This document shows positions 55,518-64,000 of a stretch of 64,000 bases of DNA, in pieces. Within the stretch, counting starts at the first letter, position 1, and each line of letters opens with the position of its first letter. The position numbers and the translations under genes were made by a program. The stretch spans positions 57,503 through 121,502 of the forward strand of contig JAWKTV010000017.1 in assembly GCA_041398905.1 (NCBI GenBank), given 5' to 3'. Below the pieces are notes generated by a model that saw only the letters and a program-made list of their open reading frames with translations, did not search any database and was not told where the DNA came from. The DNA is from JAWKTV01 sp041398905. GTDB lineage: Bacteria; Planctomycetota; Planctomycetia; Planctomycetales; Planctomycetaceae.

Positions 55518-55838
55518 GCTTCGCTGAACGCCGCAGGCGGCTCCGGTGCCCGCATCGGCACAACGGTCGACACGAAAGTCAATCATCAGCAGCCGGCGAT
55601 GCGTTCGCGGCTCCCGCGATTCGAGTGATTGGTAGCACCGGTCCGCTGGGGTCTCATCGCCGGGAAACAGGGGTGTTCGGCCGTGCGCCGGGGTGGTTCG
55701 CGAAACTTCCGCGGGCTATCCTGAGAGGGCTGCAGTGATCCTTCTGATCGATCTGCTTCAAAAACCTCACTCCATCGACGCGGTGAGCGTCGAGAAGAAC
55801 TTGGTACGGGCGCGGCCCGCGACGTCAGGAACCCGGCG
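55518..55838. other. Intergenic region
   Basis: 321 bases between the peptidase and the ferredoxin, same strand. No supported gene, repeat or terminator. Confidence 0.4.
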
Positions 55839-56459
55839 ATGACCATCTCCGTCAACGAATACTTCCGCACCCGGAAAGACGACCGGAAGAAGGACACCCG
55901 GTACCTCAACGTCATTAACAAGGACTCCTGCACCAGTTGCCAGTCCTGCGCGACCGTCTGTCCGGTCGACTGCATCTACGAAGTCCCCAGCAAGATTCCG
56001 GGGCAAAGCTACCACCAGATCGACACCTCCCGGTGCATCGGCTGCCAGATGTGCTACCGGTCCCCGAACGACTCCAACGATCACTACCAGTTGACGATCT
56101 GTCCCTGGAACGCGATCGACATGCTGCACAACCCGAACGTCAAGCCGGACGAGCAATCGATCCTTGCCCCCTACTGGCGGGGTGCGGAGAGCGACCTCCC
56201 CTGGCCGCGGATGGAGGAGTACGGCTACCAGTTGTACATCGAAGGTCAGTGCTTCCTGCCAATTGCCCGCGCGGACCTGCTGAGTACCGTCGACTGGTTC
56301 CTGCGGCCCGACTGGCTGTTCAGCGCCGATGGCGCGACCGTCGCCATCGCCGATGTCTACCACCGCGATGAAGAGAAGGTGAAATACGTCGCCACCCCCG
56401 ATGGCCGAGCCCTGCTCGATTGCATCTACCAAGGCTGGGAACGCGTCTGGATGGACTGA
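55839..56459 (+). CDS. Ferredoxin-type protein with two 4Fe-4S motifs
   Basis: A 206-residue protein. Cluster one: CTSCQSCATVCPVDCIY, a full CxxCxxCxxxCP motif. Cluster two: CIGCQMCYRSPNDSNDHYQLTICPW, where the final Cys is pushed ~16 residues later than normal. A C-terminal domain of ~100 residues (YQLYIEGQCFLPIARADLLS; VAIADVYHRDEEKVKYVATP) does not belong to plain ferredoxins. It may be the electron carrier for KorAB or a redox regulator; neither partner is adjacent. ATG 55839. Confidence 0.86.
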   Translation: MTISVNEYFRTRKDDRKKDTRYLNVINKDSCTSCQSCATVCPVDCIYEVPSKIPGQSYHQIDTSRCIGCQMCYRSPNDSNDHYQLTICPWNAIDMLHNPNVKPDEQSILAPYWRGAESDLPWPRMEEYGYQLYIEGQCFLPIARADLLSTVDWFLRPDWLFSADGATVAIADVYHRDEEKVKYVATPDGRALLDCIYQGWERVWMD

Positions 56460-56494
56460 CCGCCATCGCGGACGGTGGCGCGACCAGCCAGCAA

Positions 56495-56774
56495 CCGCGT
56501 AGGTCATGCTCCCGCATGACGGACTGCCGCTCCCCGTGCCCCCGCTTGCTTGGGTGGCCTCGACGCGGAGCAATCGGGGGCGGCTTGGCCGCATCGAGGC
56601 ATCGGGGTAGGCTCGCGATCGCGTGGGAAGGCTGCCGAATCGAGGAGGCTCGCGTCGATTGAACGCTGCCCCTGAATCCCTCCATGCGGCGATGCCGCCC
56701 AAGCTGGGCGATCCCAAGCTGGGCCACCCTGCGACATGATGCCGCGTAGGCCAGCCGCACCTGGCCGGTGCGGC
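56495..56774. repeat. Pair of REP-like hairpins with shared CCGCGTAGGYCA motif
   Basis: CCGCGTAGGTCA at 56495-56506 opens a hairpin GTCATGC-TCCC-GCATGAC (56503-56520). CCGCGTAGGCCA at 56742-56753 opens a hairpin GCCGCAC-7 bases-GTGCGGC (56754-56774). Between them is a short direct repeat CCAAGCTGGGC (56699-56709 and 56714-56724). No gene is supported in 56460-56876. The arrangement resembles interspersed intergenic repeats. Confidence 0.55.
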
Positions 56775-56876
56775 TTGGCGGATAGCGGGAGCCTCGCCCC
56801 TTCGAGACTCTACCCTGATCGCGGGCTGTGGTTGTATACTCAAGATGAACCATCCATCCGCAAGAATTGGCAGCCG

Positions 56877-57683
56877 ATGTCTGAGTCGCTTGAGGTCCTG
56901 CTCTCGACCGCCACCGAAGCGGCAAGGCTGGGGGGCGGTGTGCTCCAAAGCTGGTCGACGCGCTTCACCCCACGCGAGAAGTCGCCCGCCAATCTCGTCA
57001 CCGAGGCCGATGAAGCATCGCAGCAGGCGATCGTCGAGTACATTGACCAGCGGCACCCGGGGCACGCCTACCTCGGGGAGGAAGGGCTGCGCCGCGACAC
57101 CGATTCGCCGTACCGCTGGATCATCGACCCGCTCGACGGGACATCGAACTACGTGCATCGCTTTCCGTACTACGCCGTCTCGATTGGCCTCGAACAGGCC
57201 GGTGAGCTGATCGTCGGAGTGATCTACGACCCCAACCGGGACGAGATGTTCGCGGCGGCCAAAGGGCAGGGGGCGACGCTCAACAGCGAACCGATTTCGA
57301 CGACCGTCGAGAGTGACGTTGGCCACGCCATGTGCATGGCCAGCCTGCCGATTCGAGCCGGCAAGGAGCATCCCGCCGTGCAGCGGTTCCTGCGGGTTCT
57401 GGATGTCGCCCAGACGGTACAGCGGACCGGCTCGGCCGCCCTCAACCTCTGCTGTGTCGCCTGCGGTCGTATCGACGCCTTCTGGTCCAGCTCGCTCAAC
57501 CCCTGGGATCAAGCGGCCGGAGCGCTGATCGTCCGCGAGGCGGGAGGCCGGGTCACCAAGGTCGACGGTTCAACGTTCGACGTCAACGCCCCCGACCTGC
57601 TGGCGACGAACGGCACCGACCTGCACGCCGGACTCTCTGACTTGCTCATGTTGATTCCGGACGCATCACGCCCGGCAGGCTGA
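56877..57683 (+). CDS. Inositol monophosphatase family protein
   Basis: A 268-residue Mg-dependent, Li-sensitive-type phosphatase. Metal site one: LGEEG; metal site two: IDPLDGTSNYVHRFPYYAVSI; the third: NPWDQAAGALIVREAGGRV. SuhB-like, CysQ-like and histidinol-phosphatase activities share this fold, so the substrate is open. ATG 56877; in-frame sequence upstream from 56736 looks non-coding, being Arg/Ser/Pro-rich and lying in the repeat region. It is convergent with the next gene, 12 bases apart. Confidence 0.92.
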   Translation: MSESLEVLLSTATEAARLGGGVLQSWSTRFTPREKSPANLVTEADEASQQAIVEYIDQRHPGHAYLGEEGLRRDTDSPYRWIIDPLDGTSNYVHRFPYYAVSIGLEQAGELIVGVIYDPNRDEMFAAAKGQGATLNSEPISTTVESDVGHAMCMASLPIRAGKEHPAVQRFLRVLDVAQTVQRTGSAALNLCCVACGRIDAFWSSSLNPWDQAAGALIVREAGGRVTKVDGSTFDVNAPDLLATNGTDLHAGLSDLLMLIPDASRPAG

Positions 57684-57695
57684 TCCGTCAGAAAG

Positions 57696-60600
57696 TCACG
57701 GCCGCGTGATCGCTTCTTCCAGATTCATCAAGGCGCGTGCCGTCAACGTCCAGGCCGCCTGCTCGGGGGTCGCAGAGGCTTGACCGCACACCAGCCCTGA
57801 GTTCAGTTCGCCCGCTTCGAGCCGCGAGAGCTGTGCGGCTCGGAACTCCAGGATACGAGACAGTTCCGGCCCAGTCGGCGAACGAGTCAGCAGCCGCTCG
57901 AACAATTTGGTCGCCATGGCTGAATGGTCCGCGGGACCTCCGCCCGCGGCATCGTTTGTTGATGATGGTCGGGACACGTCGCGGCCGATCGCCCGGGCGA
58001 ATTCCAGATACATATCGTCGTTCAGCAGCGTCAGTGACTGCAGCGGTGTCGTGCTGCGGTCTCGGGACGCGAGGCAGACCTCCCCCGACGGGGCATCGAA
58101 CACCGAGTAGGCCGCGAACGGCGCAGTTCGCTTGCTGAAGGTGTACAGGCTCCGCCGATAGCGGTCGGGTCCACTGGCGACAGGCCAGGCGGTATTGCCA
58201 TATGCCAGCTCCGTCACGATGCCTGGCTGCGGTGGATAGACGCTGGGTCCGCCGATGCGGGGCTCCAACAGCCCGCTCGCCCGCAGCATCGCATCGCGCA
58301 CCAGTTCCGCGTCGAGCCGCAACCGCGCACCGCGGGCATACCACTTGTTGTCGGGGTCGAGTTCCCGTTGCTCGGGAGTCCCGGCCGAGACCTGCCGGTA
58401 GGCGGCGGTCGTGACGATCAACCGGTGCAGATCCTTCTGAGACCAACCCCGGTCGACAAACTCGCAGGCCAGCCAATCGAGCAACGCGGGGTGCGTCGGC
58501 GGATCGGACTGCACACCGAGATCGGCACTTGAAGTCGTCAGTCCCCGCCCCCAGAACCGTCGCCAGGCTCGGTCGACCGTCACCCGGCCGATCAGCGGAT
58601 TACTTTCACTTACCAGCCAGCGGGCGAACTCCAAACGGTCTTCGGGGGACTCGGCCGTGTTCGCAGCCAGGAACCGGGGAATCCCCGCAGCGACCGCTTC
58701 CTGCGGCTGCAAGTATTCACCCCGGTGGTGCCGATGTGTCGGCCGGGGGTTGTCCGCCGGACGCTCCTCGAACACCAGGGTCGCGGGTCGCTGGGGCAAT
58801 CGCTTCCGCAGCTTGTCGATCGGGTCGCGGGCGGTCGCCAGTTCCGGTGCGGAGAGCGCGAACTGTCGGCGCAGTCCGGCCTGTTCTTCAGGCGTCAGGT
58901 CATTCGGCCGTCGGGCGAGTACGTCCGACAAGTCCACGGGCAGCGAGGAGGCCCGCACATCCCCGGCCGCCGTCGTCGCGGCGAAGCGAAACCTGCCGAG
59001 GCTGGCGGCGAAGTGCCGCTCGAACAGCAGCGTGACTTCCAGCTCACCGCCGGGCGGGACCGGTTCGGAGAAGTTGAGGACGAGCTGATGCGGCTCACCT
59101 TCCCGCTCCGCCGTCGACCAGCCCGTCGAACCGTCGCCGTCCAGCACGTTCGCGGCATCCGCCGAGCCGCTGCCGATGCTGATCTTGCCATAGGAATGAC
59201 TTGCCCCGGCGAACTTGATTGGAGCCTGACCAAGGGCCGCCGTCACTTCGCTCAGAAAGAAGTCGCCGCGCCGGCCTTCATAAAAGCTGCGGCCTGGCCC
59301 GCCGTCCGGCAGCCGATCGTCCGGCAGCACTTCGAGCCGCAGCGCCGTCAAGGGAGCTTCGATCCCGTCGAGGGAAAATGTCAGCACGAACTCGTCGCGC
59401 TTCGTGATGTCTCCCGTGCTGAAGATTGAGCCATCCTCCAGCAGTTCCAATCGGGGCAGGTTGGTCGACATCCGCGACGGCCGCAGAGTTGTCCACGGCA
59501 CCGCCTGCGCACGCTGCCCATCGAGCCACGCGGTGAAGGCGACGTCGAACGCCACACGAGCCGCCTCCGCGTCGGCAGGTGCCGCGCCGTCAGCCGGAGC
59601 TTCCGCCCCGCCGGCTGTGGCACTGGATAATGCTCCGGCAGCTTCTCCTCCAGCTCCGCGATCGAGCCCATCAAGCGGTCCTGCTCCCGACGCACGCCGG
59701 CGTCGTCGACAAACAGGTCCGGCTCATCCGCGTTGTTCAACAACGCCATCAGCCGGTAGTAGTCCTCGTGCGAGATCGGATCGTATTTGTGGGAGTGACA
59801 TTGCGCGCAGCCGGTCGTCAGCCCCAGCCAAACGGTGCCGGTCGTCGCCACCCGGTCGACCATCGCGTAGTAACGGAATTCTAGCGGAGCGATACCGCCT
59901 TCTTCGTTGAGCATCGTGTTGCGGTGAAAGCCGGTTGCGATGCGTTGCGATTCTCCAGCCGCCGGCAGCATGTCGCCGGCGAGCTGTTCGATCGTGAACT
60001 GATCGAACGGCATGTCGTCGTTGAGGGCGTCGATGACCCAGTCACGCCACGGCCACACGGTCCGCGGGCGATCCTTTTCGTAACCGTTGGTGTCCGAGTA
60101 CCGCGCCAGATCGAGCCACGCGCGGCCCCAACGTTCCCCGTAGTGGGGCGAAGCCAGCAGACGGTCAACCAGCCGCTCGTAAGCCCCCGGCGCATCATCA
60201 CGCAGAAAGCCGGCGATCTCGTCCGCCGTCGGCGGCAGACCGGTCAGATCGAGCGAGACCCGACGAATGAGGGTATGCCGATCGGCCTCCGGCGACGGCC
60301 GCAGACCGACGGAATGCATCCGCTCCAGCAGGAAGACATCGATCGGGTTACGGGCCCAGCCGGCATCACTCGCAGGCTCCCCGACCTGCAGCCGCGGCAC
60401 CTCCGTACGCACAGGCGGAACGAACGACCAGTGCGGCTCATAGTCGGCCCCGGCATCGATCCAGTCGCGCAGCAACGCACGCTCGGCCGGGCTGAGCTGC
60501 TGCTTCGCCTCCGGCGGCGGCATCCGCTCATCAGGATCGCTCGAGCCGATCCGACGAATCAGTTCACTCGCGTCGGCATCACCCGGGACGATCGCGGCAC

Positions 60601-60808
60601 TGGCGATCGCGGCATCGCGGGCATCCAGTCGCAAATCCGCCTGACGCGACTCTTCGTCAGGACCGTGACAGGCCAGACAGGTCCGCGCGAGAATCGGCTG
60701 AATATCCCGGCCGTAGGAGACCTTGTCGTCGGCCCCGCAGGTCCGTTCGGCCAGCAGCAGCAACGTCACAGCGAGGCCAATGGCCTGCCAGCGAACGAGA
60801 ACGTTCAT
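57696..60808 (-). pseudogene. PSCyt1-DUF1549-DUF1553 secreted protein, one frameshift
   Basis: The classic planctomycete protein: signal peptide (IGLAVTLLLLAERTCGADD), a PSCyt1 c-type haem motif CLACH, DUF1549 (NPIDVFLLERMHSVGLRPSP; LTGLPPTADEIAGFLRD; ERWGRAWLDLARYSDTNGYE; CAQCHSHKYDPISHEDYY, a second CxxCH), a beta-rich middle and DUF1553 (FARWLVSESNPLIGRVTVDR and FWGRGLTTSSADLGVQSDPP). The frame breaks near 59612-59625, after EKLPEHYPVP: the upstream frame becomes nonsense while the other frame resumes with an Ala-rich linker then VAFDVAFTAWLDG. The start is ATG 60808. The DUF1501 partner that usually follows is absent. One indel suffices to restore ~1,035 residues. Confidence 0.85.
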
Positions 60809-60822
60809 GAGTTTTCCTCCGC

Positions 60823-63800
60823 CTACTCGGCCGTCGGTTGCGGTTTGCGGAGCGGCTCGTCCGGCCGACCGAGTTTCTGGAGCGCCTGCTGGTAGGCCGC
60901 TTCGAGCGGGGGCCAGCCGGCGTTTTCCAACGACGGGTGCAGCGAATAGAACGAACCGAGTTCGAGCACGATGAACTCGAGCTGCTTCTTTCCCGCCTCG
61001 GCGTCGGTCGTGCGTTCGGCATAGGCGAGGCGGGACTCGGCGATGGCGCGACGCGCCGCGAACAACTGGTCCACGCTGCTGGCGTCTCGATTGGCCTCGT
61101 AGAGTCGGCGTTCGAGATAGATGCCGATTTTGCCCCAACCCCACACGTTCGATTCCTTACCGAGACCCTCGATCGCCTCCAGCAGCTTCGCTTCGTTGCC
61201 GTCCGTCATCCCCCACGCCTGCAGGGTACGGGCCGCCTCCATCTGCACGGCGAACCGATTCGCCGACTCTTTGAGCATCGACGCGAAGATCTCGATCGCC
61301 CCGTCGAACTTCCCCGCCCCCCTGAGCGCCGCGGCCAGCCGCGCTCGAATCGCGAGCTGTTGCGCGGCGGTGATCTCCACCTTCTTCGCGTCGACGGCGG
61401 CGAGGTACCGCTGAATGAACTCGGCCGAACGGTTGTAGTACGCCGCACCGTCGGGCACATCCCCCACCTGCTCGGCGACGCGGTACAGATTCTCGCCCGC
61501 CCAGAAGTCGAGCGCCGGCTGCAGGTCGGTGTGGCGCTGCAGGTTGGCGAGCAACTGATCGATCGCAGCCGCCAACTCCGGTTTGCGGGCCGCGTCAGCC
61601 GCACCGAAGTCTTCGATCAACTGCTGCCCCAACTGGTAGTACAGGCCGGACAGACTTGCGGAGTCGCTCCCCGACAACGTCTCAAGCTGCTTCATCGCGG
61701 CCGCCGCTGGCTCGAGCTGCTTCGTGCCGAGGTAGGCCCGCAGCAGCAGTCGGTACACGGCCTGTGCCACGGGGGCGGAATTCAGCCCCTCGCCTGGCCG
61801 CTCCTTGCCCGCTTCGGGTTCGATCAGCTTCGCGACGGGCAGCGGCTCGGCCTGCAGCAGGCCGAGCGCGTCGCCGCTACGACCTTGGTGCAACGCGATC
61901 TCCGCCGCGGAAACCCGGGCGTAGAACAGGGTCTCACGCGGTGGCGTGGGCTGCTTCTGTAGCACCTCGATTCCCCGCAGCAGCGCGTCGCGGGCCGACT
62001 CGATTGAACCTGCCGCCGGCAGATAGTCTTCACGAATGTCTTCCTGCGCGAGGCTCCAGAGCGACAACCCGGCGGAAATCTGGCTCGGCGCGTACTCGGG
62101 TGCCTTGGGCGAGACCTGCAGGAACCACTCGGCGGACTCCCCGACCTCGCCCGCATGCAGCAGCTCGGCGACGCTGATCCGCACGAAATCACTGCGGTCG
62201 TTGTTGGGCCAGCCGCTCGATCCAGCCTGCCGATCGCCACCGCCTGCTTACTCGGCGATGCCGTCGTCGGTCGCCTCCCGCCAGCGCTGATCCAGCGCTC
62301 AGCGCCAGGAACGCGGACTCCCGAGCGGTGTTCGCGTCCGTTCCCTGCCGAGCGACATAGCCCCCCATCACCCCCGCCTTCCAATAGTGTCGCATCTGCA
62401 CATAGAGGAACGTCAGCGCGTACTCGGCCGCATAGATTTCCTCAGCGGGAGTGACGGAGTTGATTCGTTCGAGCGTCACTTCAAACGCCCCGGCTGCCCG
62501 GCGAACGGTCTCCTCGAACTCCGTCAACACTTCCGGCTTCGGCTGCGCGACTTCGTCGATCTCCCGCTTGAGCAGTTGCACATTGCGAAACAGATTCGAT
62601 GCCACCTCCTTGGCCTCCAGAAAGGTTCGGGGCGACTGCTCGGGGCGGATCGACTCCAGCTTCGGTCCGTCCGCCGCATAAACCGGCTTCTTCGGTCGAG
62701 GACGCGGCGGCCGCTCGGTTCGCACTTTCTGAACCGGCTCGGGCTTCGCTGTGGTCGCCGGGTTCGATGGCTGAGGAGTGACCCTGGCGACCTGTGTGCC
62801 AGCCTCCCCGGGCGGCGGATTGGTGGACGCGGCCGCATCGCCAGAAGTGCCGCCGCTGACCGGGGTCTGTCCGACCGCCTCAGGCGGTTGCGGCGTGGGA
62901 GTGGGTGGAGTTGGCGTGGGCGGCTGTGTGGTGCCGCCGCCATTGTTCGCATTAGCAAGTGACGACGGAGCCGCTTCCGTCTCGCCATTCGCCGACGCCC
63001 CAGCGGCCGGGGTCGTCGTGTCGTCAACGGTCGCAACGGACGCGGGGTCGGCCGAGCCGTTCGCATCGTTGACCGCGACGGTCTGCCGCTCGCTCTCGCC
63101 GCGGAAGACCACAATCGCCACACCAATCCCGATCAACAGTGCGGCAGCCGTCAGACCGATCCACAGACCGTTCCGCCCGCCGGAACGAGGTTGCGATGGC
63201 GTGTTCGCGGCGGCCGCGGTTTCAGGAGGCGTCGGATCGAAGTTGATGGCGGACGCGACCGAGTCATCACCGGCATCGAAGGACGGGAACGCTGACTCGA
63301 CGGCGGCGACCTCGGTCTCAACCGGGACGCTCGCCGTGTCAACCGCGGACTCGACGGACGGGATCGGCTCCGTCGGGCTGGCCGGTACCGCTCCCTTCGC
63401 ACTCTTCCCGCTGCTGCGTTTCTCCGAGGCTTTCGCCTTCGCAGGTTGCGCCGTTTTCTGATCGCGTTCCCGCGCCTGTCGCTTCGCGCGTGCCAGCGCG
63501 TCGCGCGGGATTCGAAACTGCTTGCCGCATTCGCACTCGACCTTCTCTCCGGCGTCGGTCACGGGGACGACATAGCGGTTCGAACAGGCCGGACAGCGAA
63601 TCGCGAGGGTGAGCGATCGATCCTCATCACCCTGTTCCGGTGCGGCCGGGACGGTCATCAGTTGTCCGCACGCGCACTCGACGCGGCTCCCCGCGTCCTC
63701 CGCAGGCAAGTGATATCGACTGCCGCAGTTGATGCAGCGAATCTCGATCGTCGGGCTTTCACCTGTCGGCACGCGCAGTGTCGCACCGCAGGCGCACTCC

Positions 63801-63874
63801 ACCATTTGACCCGCATCGTCGTCGGGGAGCTCGTAGCCCGCGGAACACTCCGGGCACGTCAACGGAATCGGCAT
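60823..63874 (-). pseudogene. Protein with triple zinc ribbon, one membrane segment and TPR-like tail, frameshifted
   Basis: From ATG 63874: three similar ribbons of ~40 residues (CPECSAGYELPDDDAGQ, then CACG; CINCGSRYHLPAEDAG, then CACG; CPACSNRYVVPVTDAG, then CECG), a Lys/Ala-rich linker, a membrane segment (GLWIGLTAAALLIGIGVAIVVF), a Thr/Pro-rich spacer, and a helical TPR-like region of ~550 residues. The frame breaks at about 62200-62300: after ARESAFLALS the sense moves to LDQRWREATDDGIAE, then to NNDRSDFVRISVAELLHAG, which runs to the stop at 60823. It lies 14 bases from the PSCyt1 gene, so they form one operon. Function unknown. Confidence 0.78.
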
Positions 63875-64000
63875 GATGGCGGATCGAATGGCGTCAACGA
63901 AACTGGTGCGTGGAAACCGCGACCGACATGGCCCAAGTCGCCGGGATCGGACAACAGCCGCCCGCGCAAGGTTCTGCCTATCTTCGCGTCTCGCTGACGA

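Noticed and set aside
60838..61962. 374-codon plus-strand frame
   Set aside because: Antisense to the TPR-like part of the minus-strand gene; Arg/Leu/Gln-rich shadow.
1..64000. CRISPR arrays, prophage or conjugative element
   Set aside because: No regularly spaced repeats, phage structural genes, integrase or relaxase seen; the only mobile trace is the IS5 remnant with its adjoining repeat.

Overview
The window comes from a GC-rich planctomycete (Planctomycetota), probably of the Planctomycetaceae type. The evidence is the gene families: a PSCyt1-DUF1549-DUF1553 secreted cytochrome, a Cys-Ser-Pro-Thr-Arg sulfatase, a SpoVG protein with a zinc-ribbon insert next to ispE, a YdjY-domain protein, a UvrA with a very long C-terminal extension, and many large secreted proteins without close functional relatives. 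LpxB and a LolC/LolD-type exporter point to a lipopolysaccharide-containing outer membrane. I recognise about 40 protein genes, one tRNA-Arg and one IS remnant, and see no rRNA, CRISPR array or prophage. The layout is chromosomal, with short operons on both strands.

Layout. 0-6 kb: 3' end of uvrA, a Clp-N/ThiD2/ThiE fusion, then korB and korA (2-oxoacid:ferredoxin oxidoreductase) on the minus strand. 6.5-11.7 kb: a large membrane protein with a spermidine-synthase-like domain and a secreted protein. 11.8-13 kb: tRNA-Arg(TCG) with a terminator, a truncated IS5-type transposase and a MITE-like inverted repeat. 13-16.5 kb: LolC/E-like permease, LolD-like ATPase and ilvE. 16.7-23.6 kb: secreted BNR-repeat protein, PhoD-like phosphatase, YdjY protein and a DUF2007/zinc-ribbon membrane protein. 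23.9-31.2 kb: lpxB, then spoVG, ispE, a TPR metallopeptidase, an OsmC-like protein and a Cys-rich repeat protein; every one of these after lpxB is interrupted by frameshifts or a stop. 31.2-40.2 kb: DUF423 protein, sulfatase, zinc-ribbon membrane protein, TauE-type permease, secreted propeller-like protein and aldehyde dehydrogenase. 40.6-49.9 kb: two DUF3467 genes, gmk-rpoZ-coaC, two alpha/beta hydrolases, a pteridine-reductase-like SDR, a small secreted protein, purB and an SdpI-like protein. 50.1-57.7 kb: GT4 glycosyltransferase, secreted protein, asnB, legumain-like peptidase, double-cluster ferredoxin and an inositol-phosphatase-family enzyme. 57.7-63.9 kb: two linked minus-strand genes, a PSCyt1/DUF1549/DUF1553 protein and a zinc-ribbon/TPR membrane protein, both frameshifted.

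Most of the window is housekeeping: isoprenoid (ispE), thiamine (thiE), branched-chain amino acid (ilvE), purine (purB, gmk), CoA (coaC), lipid A (lpxB) and transcription (rpoZ). The main oddities are the thiamine-synthase fusion, the UvrA extension, the DUF3467 pair, the Cys-rich secreted protein, the structured inverted repeat next to the dead transposase, and the dense indel cluster at 25-31 kb. That cluster hits the normally essential ispE, so I suspect sequence error as much as gene decay. I did not find a convincing multi-gene novel system.
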